From the NCBI GenBank assembly GCA_034435675.1, contig DAOTWP010000238.1, forward strand, positions 1-38,548: a DNA stretch of 38,548 bases, written 5' to 3'. The translations under genes and the position numbers were made by a program. The stretch comes from DAOTWP01 sp034435675 (lineage in GTDB: Bacteria > Chloroflexota > Anaerolineae > Aggregatilineales > Phototrophicaceae). Shown in pieces: positions 37,881-38,548 of this stretch. How positions within the stretch are numbered: the stretch's first letter is position 1; every line of letters starts with the position of its first letter. Below the pieces are notes generated by a model. The model was not told where the DNA came from, ran no database searches, and saw only the letters and a list, made by a program, of their open reading frames with translations.

Positions 37881-38548
37881 ATGAGCGATCAAGCAGTACT
37901 GGTTCCTGGTCAACAGGTGCCGTTCAGTCAGGAAGCGGAAGAAGCCACCATCGGTGCGGTGCTGGTGGATCCCGGCGCGCTGCTGACGGTCGCCTCTTTC
38001 TTGCGGGAAGAGGATTTCTATTTTCTGCGCAATGCCTTTATCTGGCGGGCACTGCTCAACCTGAACCTGCGCAATGATGCGATTGATTATGTCACGCTGA
38101 CCAATGAACTGTATGCCATCGGCAAGCTGGAGGAAGTTGGTGGTCAGGCGTATTTGACCTACCTCGCCTTCAATGTGCCGACCTCGCAGCATGCCGAGGT
38201 CTACGGGCGCATCGTGCAGCGCGCCTCGCTGCGCCGCCGCCTGATGAAAGCGGCGGACGAAATCCGGCAGTTGGCGACCAGCGAAGACAAGCCGAGTGAG
38301 GCGGTGACGAGCGAGGCGGAAGCGGCGTTGTTCAACGTCACCGAGTCGCAGACGCGCCGCGAAATCACGCCCATGCAGCAGGCGATCAGCGATTATTATG
38401 ACCGCATTGACCGCCTGATGCGCTCGCAGCAGGACGCGCTGGGGCTGCCGACGGGCTATGTGCCGCTGGACCGGCTGTTGGGCGGCTTGCAGCGCAGTGA
38501 CCTGTTGATTTTTGCGGGCAGACCGGGCATGGGTAAAACCAGCTTTCT
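37881..38548 (+). CDS. dnaB: Replicative DNA helicase DnaB (C-terminus beyond the right edge)
   Basis: 222 codons are visible before the edge. The N-terminal domain starts VPFSQEAEEATIGAVLVDPGAL, typical of DnaB, with DFYFLRNAFIWRALLNL and LTYLAFNVPTSQHAEVYGRIV. The linker leads to the RecA-type ATPase start: LGLPTGYVPLDRLLGGLQRSDLLIFAGRPGMGKTSF, a clear Walker A (GRPGMGKT). DnaB is the hexameric helicase that unwinds DNA at the replication fork. The ATG at 37881 has only a weak ribosome-binding site. No intein is seen in the visible part. Confidence 0.95.
   Translation, partial: MSDQAVLVPGQQVPFSQEAEEATIGAVLVDPGALLTVASFLREEDFYFLRNAFIWRALLNLNLRNDAIDYVTLTNELYAIGKLEEVGGQAYLTYLAFNVPTSQHAEVYGRIVQRASLRRRLMKAADEIRQLATSEDKPSEAVTSEAEAALFNVTESQTRREITPMQQAISDYYDRIDRLMRSQQDALGLPTGYVPLDRLLGGLQRSDLLIFAGRPGMGKTSF

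Overview
The window reads as a piece of a moderately GC-rich bacterial chromosome, most likely from the Chloroflexota (Anaerolineae-like). I infer this from the gene mix and not from a marker gene: lipoproteins with Pro/Thr-rich linkers, a multi-FAS1 fasciclin protein, FHA/PspC/toast-rack proteins, a DUF151 bifunctional nuclease, a DUF1028-peptidoglycan-binding fusion, M16 peptidase pairs and a TPR regulator without a DNA-binding domain. I saw no rRNA, tRNA, CRISPR array, transposase or phage gene. Both edges cut genes: a TIR-domain protein on the left and dnaB on the right.

Layout. 1-2.0 kb: a TIR protein and a GlcD-type FAD oxidase (minus). 2.2-3.7 kb: the most unusual locus. It is a WXG100-TM-metallopeptidase fusion (HEMQH motif) followed 13 nt later by a small cytosolic DcrB/PsbP-like protein, and it looks like a type VII-like effector with its chaperone or immunity partner; the C-terminal half and the partner are clearly more AT-rich than the N-terminal half. 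3.7-6.5 kb: an alginate-lyase-like protein, an unknown protein and a propeller-like protein. 6.6-9.3 kb (minus): an envelope-stress-like cluster (FHA protein, single-TM protein, PspC, LiaF/toast-rack protein) headed by three tandem 11-bp repeats. 9.5-14.3 kb (plus): a LPG-synthase-type flippase-like membrane protein, a FAD amine oxidase, a membrane protein and UDP-glucose 6-dehydrogenase, i.e. surface polysaccharide functions, closed by a good terminator. 14.6-18.6 kb: an active/inactive M16 peptidase pair and a secreted PQQ-type sugar dehydrogenase.

18.7-22.3 kb: a Rap-like TPR protein, then about 780 nt without a confident gene. That gap holds a chain of stem-loops (candidate structured RNA) bracketed by two sequences encoding Gly-Gly-Ser-Gly-Gly that differ almost only at third codon positions; a secreted membrane-anchored protein and a perfect bidirectional terminator follow. 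22.4-26.2 kb (minus): a four-FAS1 fasciclin protein, with two LacI/cre-like palindromes upstream, and a lipoprotein with a duplicated domain.

26.4-38.5 kb: endonuclease V, a STAS-like protein, aldo/keto reductase, a coiled-coil protein, a Tat-exported serine beta-lactamase-like protein translationally coupled to a HAD phosphatase, the DUF1028 protein, a GT39-type glycosyltransferase whose 3' end overlaps a convergent PadR regulator, a response regulator, a LysM lipoprotein, a lectin-like lipoprotein, the DUF151 nuclease and dnaB. All assignments come from reading motifs by eye; no database search was run.
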